A stretch of DNA of 64,000 nucleotides from Shimia sp022448905 (GCF_047126315.1 NZ_CP138953.1:2976001-3040000); one strand, 5' to 3'; counted from the first letter of the stretch, positions 9,538 to 19,341 are shown. Notes: generated by a model from the letters alone, not told the origin. Numbers and translations: made by a program.

Positions 9538-10344
9538 ATGCAGTGCCTCAAAGACATTCCTTACATCGAGCGCGACGGACAAACCCTCGCGCTCGATTTG
9601 TTTCTGCCAGACAGTACACCACCATCTGGCTTAATGATGTTTGCCCATGGCGGTGGTTTTATGAAAGGCGACCGTGTTGGGCCGCCGGCTGAAAAACTGG
9701 CTCGTCGGCTGACCAATCTTGGGGTGGCCATGGCGTCAATCAGCTATCGCTTGAATGCCGAGGACACGGACCTGCCGGTTCCGATCAGACGCCAGGTCTA
9801 CGCCAATCGGCGCCGCGCCAAAGACGACGGCATCACACTACAGCACAATCTGATGGGTCCTCGGTTTGAAGCCGCGCGCCAAGACGTCGGTGCCGCGTTC
9901 GAGTTTCTACGAAGAGACCAATGCCCAACAAATTTCAATGCGCTGCCCATAGGTCTCATCGGCATCTCGGCCGGCGGTATGGTTGGCCTATCCCTAGTGT
10001 TTCCCAGCGACAACCTGCCAAGTTATGAAAAGCCCGCCTGCGTGATCGCCCTCGGTGCCGCCTTACAACATCCTTGGGCACTGACGGAAAACGCAGCTCC
10101 ATGCCTCATGCTGCACAGTTGCGAGGACCGCATTGTACCAACCAAGAATTGCGAAGTACTGGCACCGCTCATCGCGCAAGCGAATGCCCCGATCGACATT
10201 CAAATCTGCGAGAAGAAAGGCCACAACGCGCCGGTGCATGCGTTGTTTGATGGCGGCGCCCCAAACGGGACGCCCTATTGGCAAATGGCGCTTGATCTTA
10301 TGCGCCAAGCAGGTGTGCTTAGCCCATCGCGCGCAGGCGCTTGA
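9538..10344 (+). CDS. Alpha/beta hydrolase (esterase/lipase-like)
   Basis: A 268-residue alpha/beta-hydrolase. It has the oxyanion motif HGGGF of the hormone-sensitive-lipase type, the nucleophile elbow GISAGG with Ser144, a likely acid in CEDRIVP and a likely histidine in GHNAP. It therefore probably hydrolyses a small ester or amide; the substrate is unknown. The ATG at 9538 was chosen because homology-like sequence begins there; upstream codons in frame overlap the SYLF gene. Its 3' end overlaps by 26 bp the 3' end of the opposite-strand dehydrogenase gene, so the last eight residues lie over that gene. Confidence 0.8.
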   Translation: MQCLKDIPYIERDGQTLALDLFLPDSTPPSGLMMFAHGGGFMKGDRVGPPAEKLARRLTNLGVAMASISYRLNAEDTDLPVPIRRQVYANRRRAKDDGITLQHNLMGPRFEAARQDVGAAFEFLRRDQCPTNFNALPIGLIGISAGGMVGLSLVFPSDNLPSYEKPACVIALGAALQHPWALTENAAPCLMLHSCEDRIVPTKNCEVLAPLIAQANAPIDIQICEKKGHNAPVHALFDGGAPNGTPYWQMALDLMRQAGVLSPSRAGA

Positions 10345-11191
10345 TCAGGCTCGACGTATCCCAACGCCCACCGCCTTGCTTCTGCACATCTTTGTAGAAC
10401 TGATCCACCAGCGCGGTGACAGGCAGGCTCGCGCCCACCTCATCCGCGGTCGACAGACAAATCCCAAGGTCTTTGCGCATCCAGTCCACGGCAAACCCGT
10501 GCTCAAACTCATCGTCGATCATGGTCTCATAGCGGTTCTGCATCTGCCAACTGCCCGCAGCGCCACCGGCGATCACCTCGACAACTGCCCGGCCATCCAA
10601 CCCGGCTTTCTCGGCAAAATGCAGCCCTTCTGACAGGCCCTGCACCAAGCCAGCGATACAAATCTGGTTCACCATTTTGGTCAACTGCCCGGCGCCGCTC
10701 CCGCCCAAACGCTTGATGGAGCGTCCATAGGCCTGCATCACCGGCTCCGCTGCGGCATAACTCGCTTCATCCCCGCCGCACATGATCGACAAAACGCCAT
10801 TCTCGGCCCCGGCTTGTCCGCCAGACACAGGCGCATCCACAAAAGCGATGCCTTGCGCCTTACCCGCGTCATACAGCTCTGCCGTTACCTTGGCGGACAC
10901 CGTGGTGTGATCGACAAAGATCGTGTCCGCCACCATGCCTTCAAACGCGCCATTCTCGCCGATGCAGACCTGCCGCAGGTCATCGTCATTGCCAACACAG
11001 CACATCACGAAATCCGCGCCCTGCACGGCCTCTTTTGGCGTCGCACCAAACGCCCCGCCGTGCTCCTGCGCCCAGGCTTCTGCCTTGGCAGTTGTGCGAT
11101 TGAAAACAGTCACTTCGTGACCGGCCTTCACCAAATGGCCAGCCATCGGATAGCCCATTACACCCAGACCCAAAAAGGCAACTTTTGCCAT
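10319..11191 (-). CDS. NAD(P)-dependent beta-hydroxyacid dehydrogenase (GlxR/3-hydroxyisobutyrate dehydrogenase family)
   Basis: A 290-residue member of the beta-hydroxyacid dehydrogenase family. It has the Rossmann motif GLGVMGYPMAG at the N-terminus, the substrate-binding signature DAPVSGGQAGA in the middle, and the catalytic lysine near residue 172 in GAGQLTKMVNQ. Family members reduce tartronate semialdehyde or oxidise 3-hydroxyisobutyrate and related acids. The sequence does not allow me to choose among these, so I give no symbol. It is transcribed singly, divergent from the penicillin-acylase-family gene with about 80 bp between starts. Confidence 0.87.
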   Translation of the reverse strand: MAKVAFLGLGVMGYPMAGHLVKAGHEVTVFNRTTAKAEAWAQEHGGAFGATPKEAVQGADFVMCCVGNDDDLRQVCIGENGAFEGMVADTIFVDHTTVSAKVTAELYDAGKAQGIAFVDAPVSGGQAGAENGVLSIMCGGDEASYAAAEPVMQAYGRSIKRLGGSGAGQLTKMVNQICIAGLVQGLSEGLHFAEKAGLDGRAVVEVIAGGAAGSWQMQNRYETMIDDEFEHGFAVDWMRKDLGICLSTADEVGASLPVTALVDQFYKDVQKQGGGRWDTSSLIKRLRAMG

Positions 11192-11272
11192 CGTCTTTTC
11201 CCCAACTGTCTATTGTCGTAATACTTGTCTCGCCTGCGCAGGCAGAAGGCAAGAACAAACAAGGGCAGCCCC

Positions 11273-13741
11273 ATGACCACATTCTTTCAATGGCTTTTGC
11301 GGATCGCGAGCGGCCTGGTGATTCTATGTGTGCTGGGCGTCCTGCTGGTCTATTTCCTCGCCTCGCGCAGCCTGCCGACATACGATAAATCCCTGACCGT
11401 CACGGGCATTGCGCAACCCGTCGAGATTGTGCGCAACAACGCCAACGTGCCCCACATCTTTGGCCAGTCCGACGACGATGTGTTCTTTGGCCTTGGCTAT
11501 GCCCACGCCCAAGACCGTCTATGGCAAATGCTCACCATGCGCCGCACGGTTCAGGGCCGTCTGTCCGAGGTCTTTGGCCCGCGCACATTGGACATCGACA
11601 AACTTATGCGCCGCTTTGATCTGGCAGGCGCCGCCCGCCAATCCGCCTTGGTGCAAGACGATGAAACCCTCGCCGCGTTGGAGGCCTACGCCCGTGGCGT
11701 CAACGCGCGCATCAACGAGGTGAACACCGAGGCCCTGGGTCGCGGCGCGCCGGAACTCTTCCTGTTCAAACAAAGCTTCGCCCCGTGGCAACCGGTCGAC
11801 TCCATTGCTTTGCAAAAACTCATGGCGCTGCAGCTCACCGGGCATATGCAGTTCGAAGTCCTGCGCGCCCGCACCTCTCTGGCTTTGCCGGATCAAGCGC
11901 GCCTTGTCGACATTCTGCCTGACGCGCCCGGTACAGGCGTGGCTGCTCTGCCCGAATACGCCAGCCTTGTTCCCAACACGCCAAGCTTTGCCAAAAGCAC
12001 GCCACTGCCCGAGCATCCGCTTTCGCCCTTCGCTTTGCCAAGTCTCTCCGGCGCGTCCAATGCCTGGGCTGCCGCGCCCAACCGCAGCGCCTCTGGCGGC
12101 ACCCTGCTCGCCAACGACCCGCATCTTGGCCTGTCCGCGCCTGCCATCTGGTATCTCGCGCGCTTGGAGCTGTCCTCCGGCGGCGTGATCGGGGCGACCA
12201 TTCCGGGCATCCCAGTGGTACTGGCCGGACGCAGCAATGACCTCGGATGGGGCGTCACCGCCGCATATGTCGACGATCAGGACGTGATGATAGAGGAACT
12301 GGACCCGTCCAACTCTGAATTCTATCGCACGCCCCACGGCTTCAAACCCTTTGTGACCCGCAAATCGATCATCACCATCAAAGACGCGGATCCGGTCACA
12401 CTCACCCTGCGCTGGACCGAAAACGGCCCCGTCCTGCCAGGCTCCGACTTCAACCTTGGCACCATCACGCCCCCCGGCCACGTCGCGGCGCTCCAATGGA
12501 CCGCGCTCAGCCCGCGCGACACCTCCACCAGCGCGCTGATGGCTCTGATGTTTGCCAAATCCGTCGAGGATGGGATGGAAGCCACCGAAGGCCACATTGC
12601 CCCGGGCCTCACATTGACGCTGGCAGACCGCGAGAACATCGGCATGAAGCTGATAGGTGCATTGCCCAAACGCGCCACCAACCACCAAAGCCAGGGCCGT
12701 TTGCCCGCGCTTGGCTGGCGCGCGGAAAACCGCTGGCAAGGCACCTTTGATGCCTCCGCCAATCCGTCCTTTATCGAGCCCGTTGGCGGCATCGTCGGCA
12801 ACACCAACAACAAAGTGGTCGAGCGGCCCTTCCCGGCTCACATCTCTCACGTTTGGGGCGACAGCCAACGCATTCAACGCTGGACCCGCCTGATGCAATC
12901 CCGCCGCGTGCACACCCGCGACAGCTTCATCGAGGCACAACTCGACACCGTCAGCTTCTCTGCCCGCGCCCTGCTCCCGCTCATTGGGGCAGATCTGTGG
13001 TTCACTGGCGAAGCCGCGCCCGAAGGCTCCCGCGAACGCCAACGGCAGCGCGCCCTAACCCTGCTCTCCGAGTGGAACGGCGAGATGAACGAGCATATGC
13101 CGGAGCCGCTGATATACGCCGCCTGGACCCGTGCTTTGCAAGAGCGACTGATCCGCGACGATCTTGGCCCCCTGGCCGATGAATTCATCCATGTAGAGCC
13201 GCTCTTCATCGAACGTGTGTTCCGCAATGTGGGCGGCGCAGCAGCGTGGTGCGACGTACGCCAAAGCGCGCCCAAAGAAACCTGCGCCGACATGGCACGC
13301 CTCGCGCTGGATGACGCGCTTATCGCCATCGAGGAACGCTACGGTCAACAGCTTGAGGCGCTGCGCTGGGGCGACGTGCACCAAGCCACCCATGATCATC
13401 AAGTCCTTGGCAAAGTGCCGGTCCTGCGCTTCTTTGTGAACATCCGCCAATCCACATCTGGCGGCGACAACACGCTTCAGCGCGGTAAAACCTCCGGCAC
13501 CGGCGACAACCCATTCCTGAACGTGCATGCAGCGGGCTATCGCGGAGTCTATGACTTCGCCGACCCCGACAGCTCGGTCTTCATCATCTCCACCGGACAA
13601 TCCGGCCACTTCCTGTCACGCTTCTACGATGACATGGCGCAACTCTGGCGACGCGGCGAATATATCCCAATGTCCTTGGACGAAGAACTGGCCCGCGCCG
13701 CCGCAGTGGGCGTCACAACCCTCACGCCCCGCGCGCAATAA
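11273..13741 (+). CDS. Penicillin acylase family protein (possible acyl-homoserine lactone acylase)
   Basis: An 822-residue Ntn-hydrolase precursor. It starts with a hydrophobic export segment (residues about 8-28), then the alpha-subunit part (GYAHAQDRLWQM), a linker, and the beta-subunit beginning at Ser262 in GASNAWAAAPN, where autocleavage would expose the serine nucleophile. NDPHL shortly after is typical of the family. Members cleave the amide bond of penicillins or of N-acyl-homoserine lactones in the periplasm; the substrate cannot be read from the sequence. The ATG at 11273 is preceded by AAGGGCAG. The stop lies only a few bases from the convergent hflX end. Confidence 0.88.
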   Translation: MTTFFQWLLRIASGLVILCVLGVLLVYFLASRSLPTYDKSLTVTGIAQPVEIVRNNANVPHIFGQSDDDVFFGLGYAHAQDRLWQMLTMRRTVQGRLSEVFGPRTLDIDKLMRRFDLAGAARQSALVQDDETLAALEAYARGVNARINEVNTEALGRGAPELFLFKQSFAPWQPVDSIALQKLMALQLTGHMQFEVLRARTSLALPDQARLVDILPDAPGTGVAALPEYASLVPNTPSFAKSTPLPEHPLSPFALPSLSGASNAWAAAPNRSASGGTLLANDPHLGLSAPAIWYLARLELSSGGVIGATIPGIPVVLAGRSNDLGWGVTAAYVDDQDVMIEELDPSNSEFYRTPHGFKPFVTRKSIITIKDADPVTLTLRWTENGPVLPGSDFNLGTITPPGHVAALQWTALSPRDTSTSALMALMFAKSVEDGMEATEGHIAPGLTLTLADRENIGMKLIGALPKRATNHQSQGRLPALGWRAENRWQGTFDASANPSFIEPVGGIVGNTNNKVVERPFPAHISHVWGDSQRIQRWTRLMQSRRVHTRDSFIEAQLDTVSFSARALLPLIGADLWFTGEAAPEGSRERQRQRALTLLSEWNGEMNEHMPEPLIYAAWTRALQERLIRDDLGPLADEFIHVEPLFIERVFRNVGGAAAWCDVRQSAPKETCADMARLALDDALIAIEERYGQQLEALRWGDVHQATHDHQVLGKVPVLRFFVNIRQSTSGGDNTLQRGKTSGTGDNPFLNVHAAGYRGVYDFADPDSSVFIISTGQSGHFLSRFYDDMAQLWRRGEYIPMSLDEELARAAAVGVTTLTPRAQ

Positions 13742-13746
13742 AGGGC

Positions 13747-15021
13747 CTAAAGCCCCTCAAACTGCGCGCGTTGCTTTGGCGACCACAGGACGGTGATTTC
13801 AAAGCCGTCCTCGGTCTGCTCTTCGCTTTCGACAACGCCTTCTTTGAACAGCCACGCCCGGCCTTTGCCTTGTGCAAACGGCAGGGTGAGCACTTCGCGT
13901 GTCTTTTCTCCAGACAATGCCTGTGCAATGGCGGCAAACATCTCGTCCAGCCCCTGCCCGCTCACCGCAGACACGGCAAAGATCGCCTCCTCGCGCTCAG
14001 CTTTGGCAACCACCGCATCCCGCTCATCCGCGCTCAGCAGGTCAATCTTGTTCCAGACCTCAATCTGTGGCGTGTCCTCGCTCAGCCCCAGCTCTTCCAA
14101 AATGGTTGTCACATCTTCGGCCTGATGCTGGCTTTCCGGATGCGCAATGTCGCGCACATGTAGCACCAAATCCGCTGCCAAAACCTCTTCCAAGGTTGCG
14201 CGGAAAGCCGCCACCAGCTGCGTCGGTAGATCACTGATGAAGCCCACCGTGTCCGACAGGATCACTTCCGGCCCATTGTTGGGCAACTCCACCGCACGCA
14301 TGGTCGGATCCAATGTGGCAAAAAGCATGTCCTTCGCCATCACATCCGCGCCGGTTACCCGATTGAAAAGCGTGGACTTTCCGGCGTTGGTATACCCCAC
14401 CAGAGCCACAATCGGGAACGGCACCTTGGCGCGCGCTTTACGGTGCAATTCGCGGGTTTTCACGACCTTGGACAACTGCCGCCGCAACCGCACCAACTGG
14501 TCATCAATCGCCCGCCGATCAGCCTCAATCTGGGTTTCTCCAGGACCACCCACAAACCCAAGTCCGCCGCGCTGACGTTCCAAGTGGGTCCAGGCCCTTA
14601 CCAATCGAGTACGTTGATAAGACAGCGCCGCCATCTCGACCTGCAACACGCCTTCGCGCGTGCGGGCCCGATCCGAGAAGATCTCCAAAATCAACCCGGT
14701 CCGGTCCAGAAGTTTGACCTTCCATTCCTTCTCAAGGTTGCGCTGCTGTACCGGCGTCACCGGCCCATCAATCAGGACCAGCTCCACTTCATTGGCTTTA
14801 AAAAGCGCCTTCAGCTCTTCGATTTTACCAGAGCCAAAAAGCTTGCCTGGCTGCGCCCGTGGCAAGCGCACCACGTTTGAGCCAACAACCTCAAGCTCCG
14901 GCAACGCCGCCGCAAGCGAAATGGCCTCTTCCAAAGCGAAAGAGGCCTCGCGCCGCACATCCGCGCCAGTGATATCGGGATGCAGGACCCAAGCGCGGGT
15001 CACCTGCGTGTCATGCTCCAT
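13747..15021 (-). CDS. hflX: GTPase HflX
   Basis: A 424-residue HflX, a ribosome-associated GTPase that splits stalled or stress-damaged ribosomes. The N-terminal HflX domain has the glycine-rich VGGPGETQIE motif. The G domain has G1 GYTNAGKST near residue 210, G3 DTVGF and G4 NKID, and a short C-terminal extension follows. The ATG at 15021 shares one base with the hfq stop (TGATG), so the two are translationally coupled. An in-frame TTG one codon earlier is less likely. The hfq-hflX pairing is widespread in proteobacteria. Confidence 0.95.
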   Translation of the reverse strand: MEHDTQVTRAWVLHPDITGADVRREASFALEEAISLAAALPELEVVGSNVVRLPRAQPGKLFGSGKIEELKALFKANEVELVLIDGPVTPVQQRNLEKEWKVKLLDRTGLILEIFSDRARTREGVLQVEMAALSYQRTRLVRAWTHLERQRGGLGFVGGPGETQIEADRRAIDDQLVRLRRQLSKVVKTRELHRKARAKVPFPIVALVGYTNAGKSTLFNRVTGADVMAKDMLFATLDPTMRAVELPNNGPEVILSDTVGFISDLPTQLVAAFRATLEEVLAADLVLHVRDIAHPESQHQAEDVTTILEELGLSEDTPQIEVWNKIDLLSADERDAVVAKAEREEAIFAVSAVSGQGLDEMFAAIAQALSGEKTREVLTLPFAQGKGRAWLFKEGVVESEEQTEDGFEITVLWSPKQRAQFEGL

Positions 15022-15260
15022 CAAGAGGCGTCTTCACCCTCGTAAAGAGAAATCGGCTGCGCCGGCATGATTGTCGAGATCGCGTGTTTGTACACCAGTT
15101 GGCTCTGACCATCGCGGCGCAACAACACACAAAAATTGTCAAACCAGGTGATCACACCCTGCAATTTTACGCCATTGATCAGGAAAATGGTTACCGGAAC
15201 TTTGGTTTTCCGGACGTGATTTAAAAATGCGTCTTGGAGATTCTGTCGATCCGAAGCCAT
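15021..15260 (-). CDS. hfq: RNA chaperone Hfq
   Basis: A 79-residue Sm-like protein with Sm1 (VTIFLINGVKLQGVITWFD) and Sm2 (LVYKHAIST) motifs and the QDAFLN proximal-face segment. It forms hexamers that pair small RNAs with mRNAs. In alphaproteobacteria Hfq is also linked to nitrogen control, which fits the ntr genes a few kilobases away. It is the first gene of hfq-hflX. Its promoter must lie in the 122-bp gap after trkH, which is otherwise AT-richer than its surroundings. Confidence 0.97.
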   Translation of the reverse strand: MASDRQNLQDAFLNHVRKTKVPVTIFLINGVKLQGVITWFDNFCVLLRRDGQSQLVYKHAISTIMPAQPISLYEGEDAS

Positions 15261-15382
15261 GTCGCGCTTGCCTTTGTTCTTGTTTGTGCATCGGGTAGTC
15301 GTGCGCGGCGAGTATGGAACGTGGATTTATGACTTACCAGCCTAAATTGTTAAGTTTTTGGTCAGGCCCAACGTCAACCGCA

Positions 15383-16903
15383 TCATTTCTGCCACAAATC
15401 CGGTGAAATCAATGCGATGATAGCCAAGGCCTCCAACCTGCCGAAGGTCATAGCTGCACATAAAATAAGCTTTTCTGCGACGCCAAGCGACGAAATCGCA
15501 ATTGGAAACTCTCCGGCGATTTGCGTCAGTGGCCCAGCCGTGGTCAGCGCCGCAATTGCCAGAATAGTCGCCTCCTGAAAGTCATTTCCAAGCAGCGCCA
15601 GCGCAATGGTCACTGTCGCAATCGACAGCGCAAACAGCATAAAAAACACCCAGGCAATCACCGCGCCCTTGCGGCGGATCTGCCGCGCCCCGGTTCTGCG
15701 CCGCCCCAACACCACATTGGGATGCACCAGGCGCTCCATTTCTCCAAGCCCCTGCACATAGAGCGCATAGACCCGCAACAGCTTCACACCACCCGCCGTG
15801 GTGGCCACACCGCCGCCAACCATCGCCAAAGCCATCAGGATCAGACCAGGGGCGGACAGCCCGCTCCATTCGCGCGCCACCTCCCACTCACCACTCTGAA
15901 ATCCAGTGGTTGTCAGGAAACTCATCACCGTGAAAATCCCGCCCCAGGCCGCCTTCAAAGCCGCCGCCGGATCTTGCAACGCATCATCTTCAAACGCGCC
16001 CACCCAATGGCGCATAAATAGCGCTGTCGGGACCACAGCCACGATCAGAAAGCCCATGCGCAACTCCGGGTCTTCCCAAAGGTTGCTGCGCCGCACAGAA
16101 CCCGTATCCGAGCTAAATGTCCCGCGCGACAAGGCAAACAGCAAAAACAGAAAGATCACCATCTCGCCCGAAACGCCACTGACGCTGGACCCTACACCGC
16201 CCACCGCCGAAATACCGCTGGTCGACATGGTGGCCATAGCGTGCATTGTAGCCACAAACGGTCTGTCCCCCAGAATGATCAGCATTACGGCCAAGGCAAA
16301 TGTCAGCCCAGCGTAGATCGGCACCAACCCCTGCGCCGCTTTGCTCCAGCGTTTCATCGGATGCGCGCGCTGCATATGGCCAAGACTGCTGCTCACCTGC
16401 CCCGGCTCCCCCACAGCGGTCACTTCAAACCCCCCGAGGCTCAACGGCGCCAAAACCGCCGCCGCCGCAATCCACATCAACAGACCACCCAGCCAGCCCA
16501 CCATGCCACGCCAAAGATGCAGCGGATCGACCAGCATACTCGCCGGCTCGTAAATCGTCATACCCGTGGTTGTCAGGCTGCTGACCATCTCGAAATAAAC
16601 ATCCAGAAACGGCACCACATCCAGCGCTTCATACATCGGCCAAGCCAGCACAGCCGGAAGCAGCGTGATTGCAAAAAACAGAGCTTTCAGATTGTCAGAC
16701 GTCCGCGCCTGTCGCTTGGTACCATGCGTGGCAATCGCAATCAAAACGCAGGCAAAAAGCACCAGAATGCCGCCGTAAAAGAACATGCGGGCGATAAAGT
16801 GCTGATCCTGATACACGGCCAAAACCGCAGGCACCAACATCATGGCCCCTGAGAACAGAACCATCTGCACAAACAGTGGAATTTGAGACAGGCCCAATCT
16901 CAT
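15383..16903 (-). CDS. trkH: Trk potassium uptake system, membrane subunit TrkH
   Basis: A 506-residue polytopic membrane protein of the TrkH/KtrB superfamily, with repeated membrane-pore-membrane units. Selectivity-loop-like segments are SSLTTTGMTIYE, ATMSTSGISAVGG, SFLTTTGFQSGEW and ALTTAGPLTQIAG, each holding the pore glycine. It carries K+ across the inner membrane under control of TrkA. It lies 3 bp downstream of trkA and is surely co-transcribed with it. Confidence 0.95.
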   Translation of the reverse strand: MRLGLSQIPLFVQMVLFSGAMMLVPAVLAVYQDQHFIARMFFYGGILVLFACVLIAIATHGTKRQARTSDNLKALFFAITLLPAVLAWPMYEALDVVPFLDVYFEMVSSLTTTGMTIYEPASMLVDPLHLWRGMVGWLGGLLMWIAAAAVLAPLSLGGFEVTAVGEPGQVSSSLGHMQRAHPMKRWSKAAQGLVPIYAGLTFALAVMLIILGDRPFVATMHAMATMSTSGISAVGGVGSSVSGVSGEMVIFLFLLFALSRGTFSSDTGSVRRSNLWEDPELRMGFLIVAVVPTALFMRHWVGAFEDDALQDPAAALKAAWGGIFTVMSFLTTTGFQSGEWEVAREWSGLSAPGLILMALAMVGGGVATTAGGVKLLRVYALYVQGLGEMERLVHPNVVLGRRRTGARQIRRKGAVIAWVFFMLFALSIATVTIALALLGNDFQEATILAIAALTTAGPLTQIAGEFPIAISSLGVAEKLILCAAMTFGRLEALAIIALISPDLWQK

Positions 16904-16906
16904 GGC

Positions 16907-18283
16907 TTAGAAAAAGTCGATGGAGACCTGCAACAGCCGCTCCACCTCTGGCACGTCTGAGGTCAGGGAAAACAGCACAATCACGTTGCCTTCATCAATG
17001 CGCGTCCCGCCCTTCGGTTTCACGACTTCGGAGCCTTTCAAGATGGCGCCAATCAATACGCCTTCCGGAAATTCAATGTCCCGCACCATCTGGCCCGCAA
17101 TAGGTGACGTCGAAAGCACCTCTGCTTCAATAATCTCTGCCTCGGTATCCCCCACCGAATAAACGTCTTTCACCCGTCCGTGCCGAATGTGACGCAAGAT
17201 AGAACTCACCGTCGTGGCCCGAGGATTGATAAAGGCGTCAATCTCCAAAGGTGTCATCAACGGCGCGAGCGTCGGATCGTTGATCAGGGCAATCGCCAGC
17301 GGACAGCCGGCAGATTTGGACCGTACCGAAGCCAGCATATTGGTCTTATCGTCATCTGTCACAGCGAGAACCGCATCCGCGCGATCCACCCCTGCTTCCG
17401 CCAGCAACGCCACATCCATACCGTCCCCATTGAGAACAATGGTCCGCTCCAGCGCTTCGGCGGCCCGTTCTGCCACCTTTCTGTCGCGCTCAATGATCTT
17501 GGTCCGCACCCGCGAGGCGCTGGCCTCTAGCCGCTGCGCCACCATCAGACCGACGTTGCCGCCGCCAACGATCACCGCGCGCTCCTGCTTTTTCTGCTGT
17601 TTTCCAAATACTTCCATGGTTCGATTGACGTCTTCGGCCAAAGTGAACACGTATATATCGTCGCCAACAAAAAGCTGATCTCCGGGGTCCGGCGCAATCA
17701 GGGTCCCGCCACGACGCACGCCCACGACCACCGCGCTCAATGTCGAAAACAGATCCGTCAACTGTCGCAAGGGCGTGTTCACCACCGGACAATCTTCGTC
17801 CAGTGTCAGGCCCAACATCTGCACCTTACCGCCCAAGAAGGTTTCCGCGTCAAAGGCGCGCGGTGTGGCCAAACGTTTCAACGCCGCATCCGCCACCTCG
17901 CGCTCTGGTGAAATCACCACATCAATCGGCATGTGATCGCGTCGATACAGATCGGAATACAGCACATCCAGATAGGACTGGCTCCGCAGGCGCGCAATTT
18001 TTCGTGGCACAGAGAACACCGAGTGCGCGACCTGACATGTCACCATATTGACCTCGTCAGAATACGTCGCGGCAATCACCATATCCGCATCCCGCGCCCC
18101 GGCTCGGTCAAGCACATCAGGATAACTCGCGAACCCGGAAATGCCCTGCACATCCAATGTATCCGTTGCACGGCGCACCAGCTCCGGGTTGTTATCGACA
18201 ACGGTAACGTCATTGTTTTCTCCGGACAAATGGCGTGCAATCTGCCACCCAACCTGACCGGCCCCGCAAATAATGACCTTCAT
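16907..18283 (-). CDS. trkA: Trk potassium transporter peripheral subunit TrkA
   Basis: A 458-residue cytoplasmic protein with two RCK modules: NAD-binding motif GAGQVGWQIA at the N-terminus with TrkA-C domain, then a second GGGNVGLMVA near the middle with another TrkA-C. It gates TrkH in response to nucleotides. The ATG at 18283 is preceded by GAGGGAAG, and gives the standard family length. An in-frame upstream start would add eleven residues before the nucleotide-binding strand. Confidence 0.95.
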   Translation of the reverse strand: MKVIICGAGQVGWQIARHLSGENNDVTVVDNNPELVRRATDTLDVQGISGFASYPDVLDRAGARDADMVIAATYSDEVNMVTCQVAHSVFSVPRKIARLRSQSYLDVLYSDLYRRDHMPIDVVISPEREVADAALKRLATPRAFDAETFLGGKVQMLGLTLDEDCPVVNTPLRQLTDLFSTLSAVVVGVRRGGTLIAPDPGDQLFVGDDIYVFTLAEDVNRTMEVFGKQQKKQERAVIVGGGNVGLMVAQRLEASASRVRTKIIERDRKVAERAAEALERTIVLNGDGMDVALLAEAGVDRADAVLAVTDDDKTNMLASVRSKSAGCPLAIALINDPTLAPLMTPLEIDAFINPRATTVSSILRHIRHGRVKDVYSVGDTEAEIIEAEVLSTSPIAGQMVRDIEFPEGVLIGAILKGSEVVKPKGGTRIDEGNVIVLFSLTSDVPEVERLLQVSIDFF

Positions 18284-18402
18284 GTGCTTCCCTCTAGGGT
18301 TTCGGCCCTCAGGCATGCCAGAACCCGCCTATCAGGTCAATTGCAACCGTTGACCCTTCTGAGCATTCGCGCTTTATTGGAATGGAATCAGAGGGTTCCA
18401 AG

Positions 18403-18873
18403 ATGTTCAGATCTACAATGAGTCTGTGCCTGGTCGCCGCGCTGATCGCCGGTTGTAGCAGCACAAGCTATCAAAGCTTCGCCAAGTCCGGGGTCTCACG
18501 CAACAGGATGCAACAAGATGCAACTGCGTGTCAGGTCGAGGCAAACCGTCTCTTTCCGGCAGCAAACTTTACCACAACCATCAACAATGGTTGGGGATAC
18601 GGAGGCTGGGCTGGGTATCACGGCCGTGGTGGTTACTGGGGCGGTGCGACAGTTGAGTCGCGCGATGTGAATGCATCCATGCGTTCTGAGCACCGAACCG
18701 ATTGCATGCGCGTTATGGGGTATGTTCCGGTCATCCACCCAGTTTGTACAGACGATCAGCTCGCAGGCCGGAATTTCGCCGCCGTTTCAGGAGCTCCAGC
18801 GCCTGCGCCGAATCTCTGTGCCGTGCGTAGCAACAACACACGGGTTCTGGTGGACCTGAGCAAGCCGCTTTAG
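18403..18873 (+). CDS. Small putative lipoprotein, paralogue A
   Basis: A 156-residue protein of unknown function. It begins with a short basic and hydrophobic signal and a lipobox (LIAGC), so it is probably a lipoprotein. A glycine/tyrosine/tryptophan-rich stretch (residues about 65-85) follows. The C-terminal half contains CTDDQLAGRNFA and ends with VLVDLSKPL, closely matching the next gene. Four cysteines after the lipobox align between the two proteins. The ATG at 18403 has GAGGG about 7 bases upstream; an earlier in-frame ATG would bury the signal. It is divergent from trkA and 15 bp from the next gene, so the pair forms an operon. Confidence 0.72.
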   Translation: MFRSTMSLCLVAALIAGCSSTSYQSFAKSGVSRNRMQQDATACQVEANRLFPAANFTTTINNGWGYGGWAGYHGRGGYWGGATVESRDVNASMRSEHRTDCMRVMGYVPVIHPVCTDDQLAGRNFAAVSGAPAPAPNLCAVRSNNTRVLVDLSKPL

Positions 18874-18888
18874 GAAAGGGTTGCCGAC

Positions 18889-19332
18889 ATGCATCGCTTG
18901 ATCACATTTGGAACGAGCCTGTCACTTGTCTTGAGCCTGGCCGCCTGTACCGAGTTCAGCACCATGTATCAGGTTGGCAAAACCAAAACCGAACACAATG
19001 TTGACCAGGCACAGTGTAATCGGCAAGCAGCGGATCGGTTCCCGCCGCGCATCGTCACCGACTGGTGGCCAATTTATAACGCGGAAGGCCGCGTCGTTGG
19101 CCAGCGCCCCGAAAGCTACGACATCAACGAGGGGCCGCGCTATACTGAGGTGCGCAATTGTATGAACGCGCGCGGGTATCAGCGTGTGACTATCCCTTAC
19201 TGTACGGACGAACAGTTGGCTGGTCGCTCCTTTGCGCCGCTCACTGTGGCGCCCACGCTAACCCCAAACATCTGCGGCCTGCGTAAGCAAGGTGGCGGCC
19301 GCGTGATCATCGATCTCAACAAGCCGCTGTAA
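18889..19332 (+). CDS. Small putative lipoprotein, paralogue B
   Basis: A 147-residue protein with a signal and lipobox (LSLAAC). It is a paralogue of the previous gene: both share NCM/DCM-x3-GY, then CTD(D/E)QLAGR(N/S)FA, then NLC/NIC, and both end in V-x2-DL-x-KPL. It lacks the glycine/tryptophan-rich segment of paralogue A and instead carries DWWPIYNAEGRVVGQ. I recognise no characterised family. The ribosome binding site is AGGAAAGG shortly before the ATG. Its 3' end faces ntrX, separated by a strong hairpin. Confidence 0.7.
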   Translation: MHRLITFGTSLSLVLSLAACTEFSTMYQVGKTKTEHNVDQAQCNRQAADRFPPRIVTDWWPIYNAEGRVVGQRPESYDINEGPRYTEVRNCMNARGYQRVTIPYCTDEQLAGRSFAPLTVAPTLTPNICGLRKQGGGRVIIDLNKPL

Positions 19333-19341
19333 GCAAAATGC

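Noticed and set aside
11519..13042. 507-residue minus-strand open frame opposite the penicillin-acylase-family gene
   Set aside because: No family motif and a composition typical of antisense frames; the plus-strand gene has a clear Ntn-hydrolase signature.
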